A DNA stretch of 64,000 nucleotides, taken from Sipunculus nudus. Taxonomy: Eukaryota; Annelida; Sipuncula; Golfingiida; Sipunculidae. The position numbers were made by a program, and so were the translations under genes. The stretch covers positions 1,141,001 through 1,205,000 of the forward strand of contig CM049308.1 of assembly GCA_026874595.1 (NCBI GenBank), in the 5' to 3' direction. Shown here in pieces: positions 10,031-20,670 of the stretch (its first letter is position 1; each line of letters begins with the position of its first letter). The notes below the pieces were generated by a model, which worked only from the letters and a program-made list of their open reading frames with translations, was not told the DNA's origin and ran no database searches.

Positions 10031-10873
10031 AGCGAATTTTTTTCCTACCTGCACCAGGTATGACTCAGGACCAAGCCGTTTGATCACATGACCTTTTATC
10101 CATTTCTCCTTTCCTCCTCTGTGATTACGCACGCGCACAGTTTCGTTAGGAAAGAATTCACGAAGCTTTACTCCCTTCTGGTCATGATACCCAACTTGTT
10201 TAGCTTGTTTATTCTTGACTTTGTACATTTGGTCTGGTTTTATCAAACTCAACCGTGTTCGAAGTTGCCGTTTCAGGAATAACTCCGCTGGGGGTACTCC
10301 TGTTGTAACATGCGGCATGGTTCAGTATGTCAGTAAGAAATTGTCCAGGTTCTGTTTAGGGGTCAGTTTTACTTCCTGTCCCTGTTGTTCAGCTAACAAC
10401 TGCTTTTTTAATGTCTGTTTTACAGTTTTAACCATATTTTCTGCTGCCCCATTTGACTGTGGGTGGTATGGAGGAATTAGCTTTTGCTGTACTCCATTTC
10501 TGCTTAAGAAATCCTTCAACTCTGCAGAAGCAAACTGGGGTCCATTATCTGATACCAGTGCCTGTGGCAAACCAAATCTAGCAAACCAACTACGTAGCAC
10601 TGTTATCACTTTATCTGCAGTTGTAGAGTGCATGTCCTCCACCTCAACCCACTTGCTGTAAGCATCCACTAAAATCAAATAATTGACACCATCTAAGTAA
10701 CCGAAATCAATATGCACACGCTCCCATGGATGGTTCGGATACGGCCATGGTATCAAGGGTGCTGCGACCGGATTTTGTCTCACAGATAAACAAACTGCAC
10801 ATGATTCAACTAAACTTTCAATATCCTGATCTAACTTGGGGTACCAAAAATAGCTTCTGGCCATTCCCTTCAT
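10031..10873 (-). pseudogene. pol: Gypsy-2 integrase
   Basis: Minus strand. It holds the second half of the zinc-binding domain (CAVC) and the full catalytic core with all three acidic residues: Asp in HIDFGYLDG, Asp in VSDNGPQF and Glu in PQSNGAAENMVK. A TGA at 10324-10322 falls in the LLTY..P stretch just after the core. An Arg codon is normal there in relatives, so CGA to TGA decay is a likely origin. The C-terminal basic domain (RVRNHRGGKEKWIKGHVIKRLGPESYLV) follows in the same frame. A frameshift near 10873 separates the start from RNase H, and another near 10030 separates the tail. Confidence 0.85.
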
Positions 10874-11730
10874 TTTAACAATACCGAATGCTCATGATGT
10901 AACTTTTGTACTAACCTGGCTCGGTATTTCGGTGGTATGACCACTCTATAGCCCCCAAGAATACAGCCTTGATCCATGGATAATTCGTTTCTCCGACGGA
11001 AGTAATCCTGTAGTGCTACATCTTGTACCTTGCATGGCCAGCCATTCATAATATAATGCATTACCTTAGACAACACAGGGTCCCTACGAGTGTATTCACT
11101 TATGTCTTGTGCTGAAACTGGCAGTTCATCGGTCACACTGAAATAGTTAACCTCCAATTCAGTAGCTAATGTAGACCCTGGTTCTGGAAACCTAGATAAC
11201 ATATCTGCATTTCCATGATCTTCAGACTTCCTGTATTTTATATCATAGTCATAAGCCATCAGTATTAACGCCCATCTTTGCAATCGCAAAGCAGCTAGTG
11301 TAGGAACTTCCGTGTGAGGTCCAAATATGGTGGTCAGCGGCTTATGGTCTGTAATTAAGGTGAATCGTCGACCATACAAGTACTTGTGAAACTTGGTTAC
11401 ACCAAAGATTATTCCCAAAGCCTCTTTCTCGATTTGAGAATAGTTCTTTTCTGCTTGTGTGAGAGTACGCGAAGCGAACGCGATGGGACGCTCTACACCA
11501 TTTTCCATCTGATGCGAGATAACTACTCCCAATCCATATTGTGAAGCATCACATGCTAGCGTGATGGGTTTTTGAGTGTCATAATGTCCTAATAGTCTGT
11601 CACTCATGAGTTGTTCTTTTACCTTATTGAGTGCTTTCTCACACTCAGAAGTCCATAGCCATCTTCGGTCTTTCTGCAGTAACTCGTACAGAGGGGCAAA
11701 GGTTGTGGCTAGGTCTGGTAAGAACTTTGC
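10874..11730 (-). pseudogene. pol: Gypsy-2 RNase H and linker
   Basis: Minus strand, same frame as the RT but after an in-frame TAA at 11733-11731 (GY-stop-AKFLPDLAT; a Tyr codon is usual there). RNase H motifs are intact: ACDASQYGLG, the IEKEALGI helix and TDHKPL, then the NADMLSR motif that marks the RNase H-integrase linker. The frame ends just inside the integrase zinc domain (LHHEHS) through a one-base loss. RNase H would remove RNA from the RNA-DNA hybrid. Confidence 0.85.
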
Positions 11731-12600
11731 TTAATACCCCACTATACCTAAAAATGTTCGGAGTTCTGACACATTTGTAGGTGCTTTAGCATTCTGAATA
11801 GCCTTTATTTTCTCTGTGGTACAATGCAATCCCTCTGCATTAATCTTGTGGCCTAGGTATTCTACCTCAGAGACCATGAAACAACATTTTGACATTTTGG
11901 CTACAACACCATGGCTCTGCAGTCTCTGTAGAACTTCCTCAAGTAGCACTATATGCTCCTCAACTGATTTAGAGCTCAGTAGCACATCGTCCAGGAAACA
12001 ACACACACCATCTAACCCGTTTAATATACGGTCCATTACGGACTGAAATATTGCAGGCGCCGTAGTCACTCCATAGTTAAGACGTTGGTACTGATACACC
12101 CCCTGGTGGGTGTTTATGGTCAAAAGCTCCTTAGAAGACTCTGTGAGCTCAAGTTGCTGATATGCATGGCTTAAATCGATTTTGGAGAAAACGTTACCTC
12201 CTGCAACTGATGCAAATAAATCCTCTGCTGTCGGAAGAGGATAGGGGTCTTTCTCCACTAACTTGTTGATAGTTACTTTGTAGTCCCCACAAATACGAAC
12301 AGTTTTATCGCTCTTGGGTACAGTCACCACAGGGAAAGCCCATAGGCTCCTCTCTACTTTCTTTATTACACCTGCACTTTCAAGTCTGTTTAACTCTGTA
12401 CTGAGTTTATCCTTTAAAGCATATGGTACTGGGCGAGCTTTCTTGAATATGGGTCTTGCGTTCTCTTGCAACTTTATATCAGCCTTGAAGTGTTTAATAG
12501 TGCCCACTTCACCTTTAAACACACCTGAGTACTTGGTGAGTAACTCCTGAACTTTATCACTGGTAAGAATACTAAAAATTTCTCTCCAGTTAAGTTTCAA
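11731..12600 (-). pseudogene. pol: Gypsy-2 reverse transcriptase
   Basis: Minus strand, 290 codons with all RT blocks present: RICGDYKVTIN, FSKIDLSHAYQQL (first Asp), LNYGVTTAPAIFQ, CCFLDDVLLSS (catalytic Asp pair) and VEYLGHKI. It directly follows an in-frame TAG at 12603-12601 and has no ATG of its own at its start, so it was part of one gag-pro-pol frame. A lysine codon is common at that position in relatives, so AAG to TAG is plausible. It stops at 11733-11731. Confidence 0.9.
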
Positions 12601-13812
12601 CTAACTTAACCAGTCTCGTCCTAAAAGTGAAACTCTGCTTCCACTCACTACTACCAATGATAGCACTTCTTTTTGATCACCGTAACTCACAGGAACTGAC
12701 AAATCACCTATGACTGGTATAAAGTCCCCTGAGTAGCTCCTCAGTGTCACCGTGCTTGGCTTTAATGTTACATGTGACAATACCTTATGGTTAGTAGCTT
12801 CTGATACAACTGATAAAGCAGCCGCCGTGTCCACAGTAAATATCAGTGCCTTACCTGCAACTGTCAACTCAACTTTAACTTCCCTTGAAGAGTCACTACA
12901 CTGCTGTGAGTCAATTGAGTACAAAGAAGAATTATTCATCGACACAGTTGCTTCTTCAACCTCTGTATCATTGTCTGGTTCCAATGATGACACTTGATAA
13001 GGTCTACCCCTTGGCTGCCTGCGATTAGAAACACTGGGTCTGGGCCCTCTGTCTGTAGCAGCTGTATTACCATTAGTTCTACAGGCTTTTTTAAGATGCC
13101 CTATCTTATGACATTTGTGGCATTTTTCTCTGATGTATGGGCAGTTAGGTGTAGTATGATTTCCTAGGCACCTACCACAAGTTTGCTTAAAGTCTCTTCT
13201 GCCCCCGGCATTAACTTTATGGCCCTTTGCAGTTACTCTGCTTACTGTATTATCTCCAGGTGTATGACCATGACCTTGAGCAGCCTGAGCATGTATATCT
13301 TGATCAGCTCTTTCCATAGAAAGTGCTTGTTCTGTGGCCTTTTGCCATGTTAGAGCTTCAATTGTCAGCAGCTTTTTCTTTATAGCTACATCTTTCAAAC
13401 CACAAACAAAAGTGTCTCTTAAATTTATATCAAGCTGATCTCCATAATCACAATACCTACTCAGTCTCTTTAACTCCACAATAAATTGTGACACTGATTC
13501 TCCTGGCTTTTGATTACGTTCCCTGAACTCAACTTTTTCACTGATAATATTTCGTTTCTGTATGTAATGATCAGTTAAAACCTGAGTTAGTTCATCATAT
13601 GTCTTGTCCATCGGGTCTGTGGGGGTCAAATATGAGCTCAAAAGTTCAAACGCCTGCGCCCCAATCAGTGCTAAGAAGACGCACACTTTATCATCTTCAG
13701 AAACCCGATTAGCTTTAAACCAAACTTCAATACGTTTCTGGTAATTTAGCCAGTCCTCTTTATCAGGTTGGTATTCCCCTATGTTCCCAATTAGCGGCCT
13801 TGCTTGTGCCAT
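12601..13812 (-). CDS. gag: Gypsy-2 Gag-protease polyprotein
   Basis: Minus strand, 403 aa from the ATG at 13812, which lies in a good context (aaaATGg). Upstream codons are open to 13866 but lack an ATG. Order, counted from 13866: capsid-like helical region to about residue 200 (DKEDWLNYQKRIEVWF, RERNQKPGESVSQFI); two zinc knuckles at about 230-262 (CGRCLGNHTTPNC, CHKCHKIGHLKKAC); retropepsin at about 335-421, ending LLGRDWLS. The protease active site reads VDTAAALSVVSE, where DTGA or DTGS is expected. The glycine is replaced by alanine, which would probably harm or abolish catalysis. Confidence 0.85.
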   Translation of the reverse strand: MAQARPLIGNIGEYQPDKEDWLNYQKRIEVWFKANRVSEDDKVCVFLALIGAQAFELLSSYLTPTDPMDKTYDELTQVLTDHYIQKRNIISEKVEFRERNQKPGESVSQFIVELKRLSRYCDYGDQLDINLRDTFVCGLKDVAIKKKLLTIEALTWQKATEQALSMERADQDIHAQAAQGHGHTPGDNTVSRVTAKGHKVNAGGRRDFKQTCGRCLGNHTTPNCPYIREKCHKCHKIGHLKKACRTNGNTAATDRGPRPSVSNRRQPRGRPYQVSSLEPDNDTEVEEATVSMNNSSLYSIDSQQCSDSSREVKVELTVAGKALIFTVDTAAALSVVSEATNHKVLSHVTLKPSTVTLRSYSGDFIPVIGDLSVPVSYGDQKEVLSLVVVSGSRVSLLGRDWLS

Positions 13813-13979
13813 TTTTGCAAGTCCCTGACAGCCACGTGATTTACAAAACCTCCTATTATCGCTCAACAGCGCAAAATCTACTCACGGCAGAATTGACAGT
13901 CCGACCGGCGATTTTCCCAAGTGAAAATCCAAAGAGCTATCCACAGGGCTCTGGATGACATAAGTCCTTGGGTTTATCA

Positions 13980-13998
13980 ATCCCAGACACGTCGCCAA
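13980..13998 (-). other. Gypsy-2 primer binding site (candidate)
   Basis: On the minus strand TGGCGACGTGTCTGGG begins a few bases after the 5' LTR, where a tRNA primer site is expected. The tRNA is not certain; an arginine-type tRNA is possible. Confidence 0.5.
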
Positions 13999-14000
13999 CT

Positions 14001-14132
14001 TGTCGTATCCGTGGAAGTTGGACAGCGGGACTAACACAACGCAATAGCCATTACCATACATCTTTATTAACACATACAATCGCCACGAGGTGGCAGCACT
14101 GCTGTAGCAAGTGCGCTTGGTGAGATACCACA
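14001..14132 (-). repeat. Gypsy-2 5' LTR
   Basis: 132 bp, near-identical to 9319-9450. Its outer end at 14132 is followed by the target duplication CAATT. Confidence 0.95.
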
Positions 14133-14137
14133 CAATT

Positions 14138-15026
14138 TGCCTACATGCACTCATAACATTTTTTATTTGTATTTTTAGCTCAGCTGAATTTAAGTTATCT
14201 GAGCTTTAGTATGATCCATCGTCTGTTTTCTGTCAGACTGGCACATATTGAAACTGTTAGACCTACAAATCCATGATTGTATCCCCAGACAAAATCGGGA
14301 TACTATGGTTTAACTAATGACCGCATAGATAGGTAACAGAGACCTAATTTTAGGTTTCCGAGGAGATTTTTCATGGACATCCCTGGATGTTAAGTTAAAA
14401 GATTCTAAGTCCAATAGTTGGGACTTGTGCCCTGTTAACGGACGACCAGATGGATGACAGAGTGACAAAGAGTGAGCAATATAGAGGTTTTGCACTGACG
14501 TCATAGTATGTTTGTTTATTCTGCCATCTTTGTCAGTTCAAACTTGTCAGCAGACAAGAGGTCAAGCCACAGGGATACTCCCTCCAGTATAATCACAGTA
14601 CACTGAAAAGCTTAGGGCCAGCAGCCTTAAGTCACACTTCAGAAAAACTCATTGTGTGGTAATTTAGATCAATATTAAGTGCAGCCCAACCTGTCAACTG
14701 CGCTTATTACTGTACCAGCAGCATACGTGGACATACACAAATGAAATGAAAACAGTCCAAGTCAAGTGTTCACATGACAGTCTCTGAAGGCCTACTGAAG
14801 CTTAGAGGCTGACAGGCACTTTGTGGCAGGCTCGGTTAACATTCTGATCCCGAACTCTACACCAGATTGTTGCAATTATTACAGCTCATTTAGTTATGTA
14901 AACAGATCTACTGGGCTGTATACTATTTCAGTTCTATTCCATATGACCTGTAAGGGCACTTCAATTGCATGTATTAAAGTCTAGAGGTACAAATTCTTAA
15001 TTTAAAATTAAATAAACTTTTCTATT
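14138..15026. other. Intergenic stretch with a Helentron-like 5' terminus (family D)
   Basis: At about 14174 the sequence TTTTAGCTCAGCTGA appears, followed by TTATCTGAGC. The same terminus appears in reverse at 63833-63867. I read it as the 5' end of a second Helentron-like family (D). The rest shows no gene. Confidence 0.4.
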
Positions 15027-15280
15027 AATCTGTATTGATACAAGGCTTTATTGAGCATCTAATGTTATGTTTCGTTTACTTTAACTTTAGTATAGGAAAG
15101 ATCAAGCTGTGTTGTGTACACAGGGATGCCGACTGTAATATTATAGTCCCTTGTGTCTGATAGTACCTACAGCAGCGTCTAGTTATTTCTCCCACAAGTC
15201 ATTTGGTGCAGAGTAGCCTCAAGTCAAGTCATGTGCCCTTCTATAGGTGATGGCTGACTTAAAATAGTGTTCTTAATTCT

Positions 15281-15304
15281 GATTGGCTGATCAGCCCTAT
15301 ATAA
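15281..15304 (+). promoter_or_regulatory. Gypsy-3 LTR core promoter (CCAAT + TATA)
   Basis: An inverted CCAAT box (ATTGG, in GATTGGCTGATCAG) is followed by TATATAA at 15298-15304. The same arrangement is kept in the 3' LTR near 24400-24425. Transcription would start about 25-30 bp downstream. Confidence 0.65.
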
Positions 15305-15807
15305 TACAGGCCCCCCTGTTCACAGCAGGACAGAGGGCGCGTGGCAGTTGAGACTCCGTCATTAGGTCAAAGACAGAGAGGGCAGCTAGAGCAAGATAAT
15401 CTTGCCCGGAGATGTCGAGGGATACTGAGCTGACCAGTGTGGCGGTGAGTTTAGGGCTGGGGATTTCTCATGCTGAGCTAGATTATGGAGATTGATTTAA
15501 AACTCAAGTAGAACAAAACTCGTACGTAATACCCGCACAAGCTCATCATGTTCAAACAAACTTGTAAATAATGCTCACCCAAGCTCATATGCATTTGTAC
15601 ATAATGTTCACACAAGCTCATCATGCCCAAACAAACTCATTAGGAAATATCTCAATGCAATTGGCATGTTAAATCTCATTAAATCTTACCGCCATGTTTA
15701 TGTGTAGTTTAAGAGCGACATAGTCAGGGGGGGATTTCAGTAATTCTAGGCAGTTTTGTTATTCCAATAAGTTTATTTTATTTTTATTTATTATTCATTG
15801 GTATTGC

Positions 15808-15813
15808 AATAAA
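15808..15813 (+). promoter_or_regulatory. Gypsy-3 LTR polyadenylation signal
   Basis: AATAAA within ttgcAATAAAgtttcat. It is conserved in the 3' LTR at 24930-24935, where it would end the transcript. Confidence 0.65.
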
Positions 15814-16036
15814 GTTTCATAATATATGCTCTTGTTGGATACTTGTCTGCGTATCCTTACACTACAGGCCTTCCTGCAATAACCCCTCAGTGCCTGGCTG
15901 ATTCGCGATGCGACCAGGGACCTGGGATGGTCTGGTTTATTAAATCCCCTAGACAATGAGTAATTAGATATACTTTTAAGAGTACATTTTACCAGCAGAC
16001 CTCGGCCTGGGACCCGCCCCAGGCCCGCTACAGATT

Positions 16037-16054
16037 TGGGGGCTCGTCCGGGAT
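16037..16054 (+). other. Gypsy-3 primer binding site, tRNA-Pro type
   Basis: TGGGGGCTCGTCCGGGAT starts four bases after the LTR end. It is the classic proline-tRNA primer site also used by gammaretroviruses. Confidence 0.9.
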
Positions 16055-16608
16055 TTATTTTTACTGATTTAATTACTGATATTTGGCCCGTTTAGAAGCA
16101 TGGAATTGGAACATGCTAGATATGGATTATCTGTAGGGAGTCAGATTATGGAGTCAATCAGATTATATAACAGTTTTAGAGAAAGCTCAGGCAGTAGAAT
16201 TAAACATTCTTCAGGCAGGAGATCTGAACTTTCAGTTACACACTAGAAGAGAGTAAACATGTTGCACATAATTCTCAAACAAAAATCAATTTCACACTGT
16301 TTAGTGCTCTGCTACAGGTATTAAGTTACGGTCATGTGGGGACCAACGCTCACAAAATCAGCCTGTGGATTGCACTAAAGAATGCCTGCTTACAGGCCCT
16401 GAGTTTCATATGGGTATTCAGGACTTTGCTTTCTATATTCAGTGGATGAGGTTTATCTCTAACTTAAGAGATAATCAGCATACATTGACCTATTTCATGG
16501 ACAGTGATCCCCTAAGTACTAAATGAGAACTCCAAACTGGGATCATAGCACTGTCACAAGAGATTACAGTATGGGTTTAAAACAGAGTAGCTTGTACACA
16601 AAACAACC
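16055..16608 (+). other. Gypsy-3 leader with a possible small ORF
   Basis: Untranslated leader between primer site and gag. An ATG at 16100 opens 48 codons to TAG 16244-16246. Another frame nearby gives a Glu/Gln-rich coding-like stretch. I cannot tell whether a leader peptide or a decayed gag extension is present. Confidence 0.35.
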
Positions 16609-17149
16609 ATGGCAAATGTTAATGATACCACCATCCCCTACGATGGTGAAGTGAATGCAGATTGTATCATTGTGATGAAAACTCCCAGTGAGTATATACC
16701 AAAGAACACAAATGCATAGACAACAGCATCTGAACATTCCACAGACAGACTTACAAGTTATGGAAGCAGACAAATGCAGACACAATCTTGTACTCCTGTG
16801 CCTAGGGCAAGGGAATATTATACACTAGATGCGGATGCTGGATATCAAGCTCATGGTGATATCAAGCTCATGGAACAGAGGCATGCTAATGATGAGGTGA
16901 ATAGAATGTGTCAAGCTCAGTTGACATATCCTTTGCACAGAATACGTGATTTTAGGAGCAATGAATCACCTTATGAGGTCCGCCACATGATCGTTATCAG
17001 ATGTATGATTATGAGCATGGGGATTTTGTCAGGAATGTAGCTAATGATAGAAATACCCCCATAAGGGCACCTTTGAAAGAGGGAATAGGTGAGAACTATC
17101 ACGAGAATCCACAGTATTTGACTTCTTCTCCGCAGGGGGGAGTAATATT
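16609..17149 (+). pseudogene. gag: Gypsy-3 Gag N-terminal part
   Basis: The ATG at 16609 has a strong context (accATGg). The frame is hit by TAG at 16717-16719, resumes in the same frame through a Tyr/Arg/His-rich stretch, and drifts out of frame near 16990. Coding-like sequence then continues in frame 3 and shifts again in the G-run at about 17134-17140. No known domain is recognised in this part. It sits where the matrix-like N-terminus of Gag would be. Confidence 0.6.
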
Positions 17150-18129
17150 TTGAATGCTGGATCCTACAATAGTAGTAGGCCACCCATGAGGCATCCAGAT
17201 ACATATGATGAAGAATCAGTTGATTTTGAAGATTATATGGGACACTTTGAGTTGATAGCAACACGAATTCGTTGGAGCAATGGTGAAAAAGCTATTCAGT
17301 TAGGTGCAAGTCTTAGAGAGGCTGCACAGAGAGTCCTAGGTGAGACCCCTTTCGGGGATAGGTATGATTTCAATGCTTCAAAAAATGCATTAGAGCAAAG
17401 ATTTTCCCCTAAGAACAAACAGATCACATACAAGTCAGAGTTGCGTTCACGTAGAAAGAAAAAGGACGAGACCTTTCAAGAATATCGGTATTCCCTAAGG
17501 AGACTAGTAGCTCTGGCTTATCCTAATTATCCCGCTGAGGTAAAGGAAGAGATGAGTATAGAGCGTTTTCATATGGGAATAGGGGATGTTGAACTTCGAA
17601 AACATGTACAATTGTCCCATCCAAGCTCACTTGAGATGGCTATATCCCTGGCCATAGAATATGAGGCGGTAGACTCAGATATTAGTCCCAGGAATACACT
17701 GAAGCCGAGAGCAGTAGTGTTACACGAAGAGTCCCCCAGTAGTAAATGGGCTAGTTCTGAATCTGGAAATAACTTAAAAGCGGAACTAGACAAATGTAAA
17801 CAGGACATGAAAGGTCTTAGACATTCCATGCCTCAGATGAATCTAGGGAGAGAAACAAAAAGGGACCAAGAATCCAAGAAGGAGAGGGTTCCCTCTGGGT
17901 TTAGAAATAAGTTGACAAAGTTGAATTATCCAATGCCAGAAAAGACAAACTGTGTTTTACCTGTGGTGATCCACAGCATATAGCTAGATTTTGCCCATAT
18001 AGAGAGGAAAGGATAAATAATTTTGGAGGAGCATCTAGAGGTAGAGGGTCCAATTCAGAGAGAAGTAGCTTCCGGAACCAGAGACGAACAAACATTTCGA
18101 GAAAGACAGATCAGGTACCTCTTCTTTAG
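17150..18129 (+). pseudogene. gag: Gypsy-3 Gag capsid and zinc knuckle
   Basis: Frame 2 from 17150 (no ATG; it continues the previous segment) gives a retrotransposon Gag capsid-like body with HPDTYDEESVDFEDYMGHFELIA, RFSPKNKQITYKSEL and the FQEYRYSLRRLVALAYP helix. A highly charged linker follows. A frameshift near 17940 passes to frame 1, where a single CCHC knuckle CFTCGDPQHIARFC (from 17953) is followed by an Arg/Ser-rich tail ending at TAG 18127-18129. Gag would package the element RNA. Confidence 0.8.
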
Positions 18130-18596
18130 GACTCGGTGACCAAGAAGGATATTTTCTGGAAGGCAAACTTTATGAGAAACAAGTGCTTTTTCTGGTAGAT
18201 ACAGGATCATCCTATAGCATCTTCAGTGAGGAACTGTATGAGCTTCTCCCTTTTGATAGGAAACCCAGGTTAGCCCCGGTAGAGAAGAAAATCTCAATGG
18301 CCTCAGGCGCGAGTATGCCCACAAAGGGGTGGAGTAATTTTGAGATTGAGATAGCTGGTGAGAATTTTGAACATTCCTTCATTGTGGCAACCTCATTAGA
18401 CCTGGCACTCATAGGGAGAGATATTCTGAAGAAACTGAAAGGGTCCTTAGATTTTGAGAATTATGATCTGATAGTCAAGGGTGTCAAATACCCCATGTTT
18501 CACAACAAACCATCAGATTGTTTTAGAATCCACACAAAAACTGTAAGGGATGTCCCAGCTTTACATGAAGCTCAGATCATGTGTAACATCAAATAA
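18130..18596 (+). pseudogene. pol: Gypsy-3 aspartic protease
   Basis: Frame 3. The active site VDTGSSYSIFSEE is at about 18198-18236 and ALIGRDILKKL marks the end of the fold near 18405-18440. The coding sense starts before the first listed ATG-like codon, since the frame is open from the gag stop. It ends at TAA 18594-18596. The protease core itself seems intact. Confidence 0.8.
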
Positions 18597-19089
18597 CTAC
18601 CAGGTGACAACATACCACAAGCTGGTATAGTAGAGCTTATCTAGAGTATGTGAGACAGTTTGGATTGTTAGTGAGTTCAGCAGTAGTTAATACCACGAAG
18701 AGTGAGATTCCCATTACAGTAATAAACCCTAACCCAAATCCTGTTAGGATAGATGCATATAAGCCGGTTGCTATGTTCAGGGCAATAGAGCAGATGTACC
18801 CACTTCAGGCATCCCTACAGACAGAAGACATAAATCACATGGATACCGAGTTTGTTCTCCCAGAGCATTTGAAACCCCTTCTCGAGAATGCATCGAATGA
18901 GCTTGACAGGATACAATATTTAACTTTAGCTGACTTAGAACTCCAGTATCAAGATGTATTCTTAGCTCCGGGGGGTAGACTTGGTCGCACAAACCTTGTT
19001 GAACATACTATTGACACAGGTGATGCAAAACCCAATAAAAACGGCCCATAGGACTCCCTTAGCCCAAATGAGGATAGTGGAGGAAGAGC
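18597..19089 (+). pseudogene. pol: Gypsy-3 protease-RT linker
   Basis: Coding-like sequence passes from frame 3 (stop near 18640) to frame 2 (18650-19051). It includes the pre-RT stretch LEDQ-like ..DLELQYQDVFLAPGGRLGRTNLVEHTIDTGDAKP, which precedes RT fingers in gypsy elements. At least two further frame changes occur between 19040 and 19130. Confidence 0.7.
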
Positions 19090-19763
19090 TTGACAAAACG
19101 CTTGCTCAAGACATCAAAGAATACCAGTGATAGTGCTTGGAGTAGCCCAGTAGTCCGAGTGAAAATGACAGATGGTAGCACACGGTTCTATGTAGATTAT
19201 AGACGCCTCAATAAAGTCACCAAAAAGGATGCATACCCCCTACCCAGAATAGATGATTGTCTGGAAACTTTAGCTGGAAGTCAGTGGTTCAGTACTCTCG
19301 ATTTAGCATCTGGGTACTGGCAGGTCCCCTTGGCCAAATAGGATAAACACAAGTCAGCGTTTGTAACACACAAAGGACTATTTAACTTCAAAGTCTTACC
19401 TTTTGGATTGTGTAATACTCCTGGAAATTTTGAGAGATTACTAGAAATGGTCTGACAGGGCTTGCTTTGGCAGACCTGTTTGGTGTATATTGACGATGTC
19501 ATATGTTTTGGCAAAACCTTTCATTCTGCAATCTCACAGCTCAAACAAGATCTTCAGAGATTTCGAGATGCTGACTTGAAACTAAAGCCTAGCAAGTGCT
19601 CACTCATTCAAAAGAGTGTTTCCTTCTTAGGGCATATTGTGTCTCCGGAGGGCGTTCAGTGTGATCCTGATAAGATACAAGTAGTTCGAGATTGGCCCAC
19701 ACCAAGAAATCTCAAAGAGCTCAGGAGTATCTTAGGTTTATGCTCATATTATAGGAAGATTAT
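19090..19763 (+). pseudogene. pol: Gypsy-3 reverse transcriptase
   Basis: Frame 1. RT blocks seen: [37 protein letters not shown] (first Asp), LPFGLCNTPGNFERL, LVYIDDVICFG (catalytic Asp pair, about 19485-19517) and VSFLGHIVSPEG. Stops TAG 19339-19341 and TGA 19453-19455 interrupt the palm. After LGLCSYYRKII the sequence changes abruptly because of a deletion. Confidence 0.85.
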
Positions 19764-20159
19764 TGAACGCTGTCATCCAGTCAGAGAAACTACTGTGCAA
19801 CACAGAGAGAGTTGTTAACCGTAGTCATCTTTGTCAAACATTTTAGGCATTACCTATGGGGAAGAAAATTCCTCATTAGGACAGACCATGCCCCCCTGAC
19901 ATGGCTTACAAATTTCAAAGAGCCGGAGGGCATGCTGGCAAGATGGATTTCAATCATAGACACATATGACTATAACATTGAGCATCGTCCCGGTAATAAG
20001 CACGCAAATGCTGACGGACTTAGTAGAATACCATGTAAACAGTGTAAGAGAGATGTCTGTTTTACACCTTCTGATATCATAAGGCGAGCTCACGCCTCTG
20101 TTGAGCTTAGGCAGCCTCATCAGATTCCCTTTGAAGCGATGATGTACTGTCTAGAATGA
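19764..20159 (+). pseudogene. pol: Gypsy-3 RNase H remnant
   Basis: Only the second half of RNase H is left. In frame 3, NYCATQRELLTVVIFVKHFRHYL, RTDHAPLTWL, and HRPGNKHANADGLSR are readable. The first half, with the first catalytic Asp that should follow the RT connection region, is missing; the join lies near 19765-19770. The frame ends at TGA 20157-20159. Confidence 0.8.
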
Positions 20160-20670
20160 GAACTTTGTTGCTATCATATCTAGAAAGGAAACCCCCATGG
20201 CGAGTAATTTCAAGAGAAAGTAGGGAGGTAAAAGCCCTTTGGGTGCAATGGAACAACTTGTTCCTTGATGATGGTTTGCTATACCGCAGGTTTAGGTCAT
20301 ATGTGAACTTACCTTGGATACATCAGTTAGTGATCCCTTACGCCATGCGCAACAAAATCATGCATATGGTTCATGATCATAGACTAGCAGGTCACCTAGG
20401 TGTAAATAAAACTATTCATAACTAGAGAAAGCGGTTCTATTGGCCAGGCCATAAGGCCGATGTTAAAAGTTGGTGTAGAAAATGTAAGGTTGGTGCATAT
20501 AGGAAACCTAGACCAGGTTCTCATAAGGTACCCTTACAGCAGAAGCCCACGGGTGACAAATTAGAAAAAATTGCACTGGACATCTTAGTTCCCTTACCTT
20601 TGACTGAAACTGGAAACCAGTATATTCTTGTAGCTACTGATTACTTTAGTAAATGGACCCAGGCTTAGGG
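20156..20670 (+). pseudogene. pol: Gypsy-3 integrase zinc domain and core start
   Basis: Frame 2. The HHCC domain is spread over HDHRLAGHLGVNKT and WCRKC, with TAG 20423-20425 between the two halves. The core begins with ALDILVPLPLTETGNQYILVATDYFSKW; the first catalytic Asp codon is at 20579. Near 20668 one extra T creates a stop and moves the rest of the core to frame 3. Confidence 0.8.

Larger units (their letters stand above)
9319..14132 (-). mobile_element. Gypsy-2: Ty3/gypsy LTR retrotransposon, defective
   Basis: 4814 bp on the minus strand with 132-bp LTRs that differ by one base. The 5-bp duplication CAATT lies at 9314-9318 and 14133-14137. Gene order is gag-protease-RT-RNase H-integrase. 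It carries in-frame stops between protease and RT, after RT and in the integrase region, two frameshifts, and a changed protease active site. With such similar LTRs, insertion was recent relative to the amount of damage. Confidence 0.95.
15031..16032 (+). repeat. Gypsy-3 5' LTR
   Basis: Begins TGTATTGATACAAGGC and ends CCGCTACA. It contains promoter-like and polyadenylation signals and a short internal repetition (acaagctcatcatg..., caagctcatatgc...). It pairs with 24155-25176. Confidence 0.95.

Noticed and set aside
14310-14504. 64-aa minus-strand ORF, and TGACGTCA-like element near 14497 as a promoter
   Set aside because: A single CRE-like site in AT-rich DNA without a downstream gene is not evidence of a promoter.
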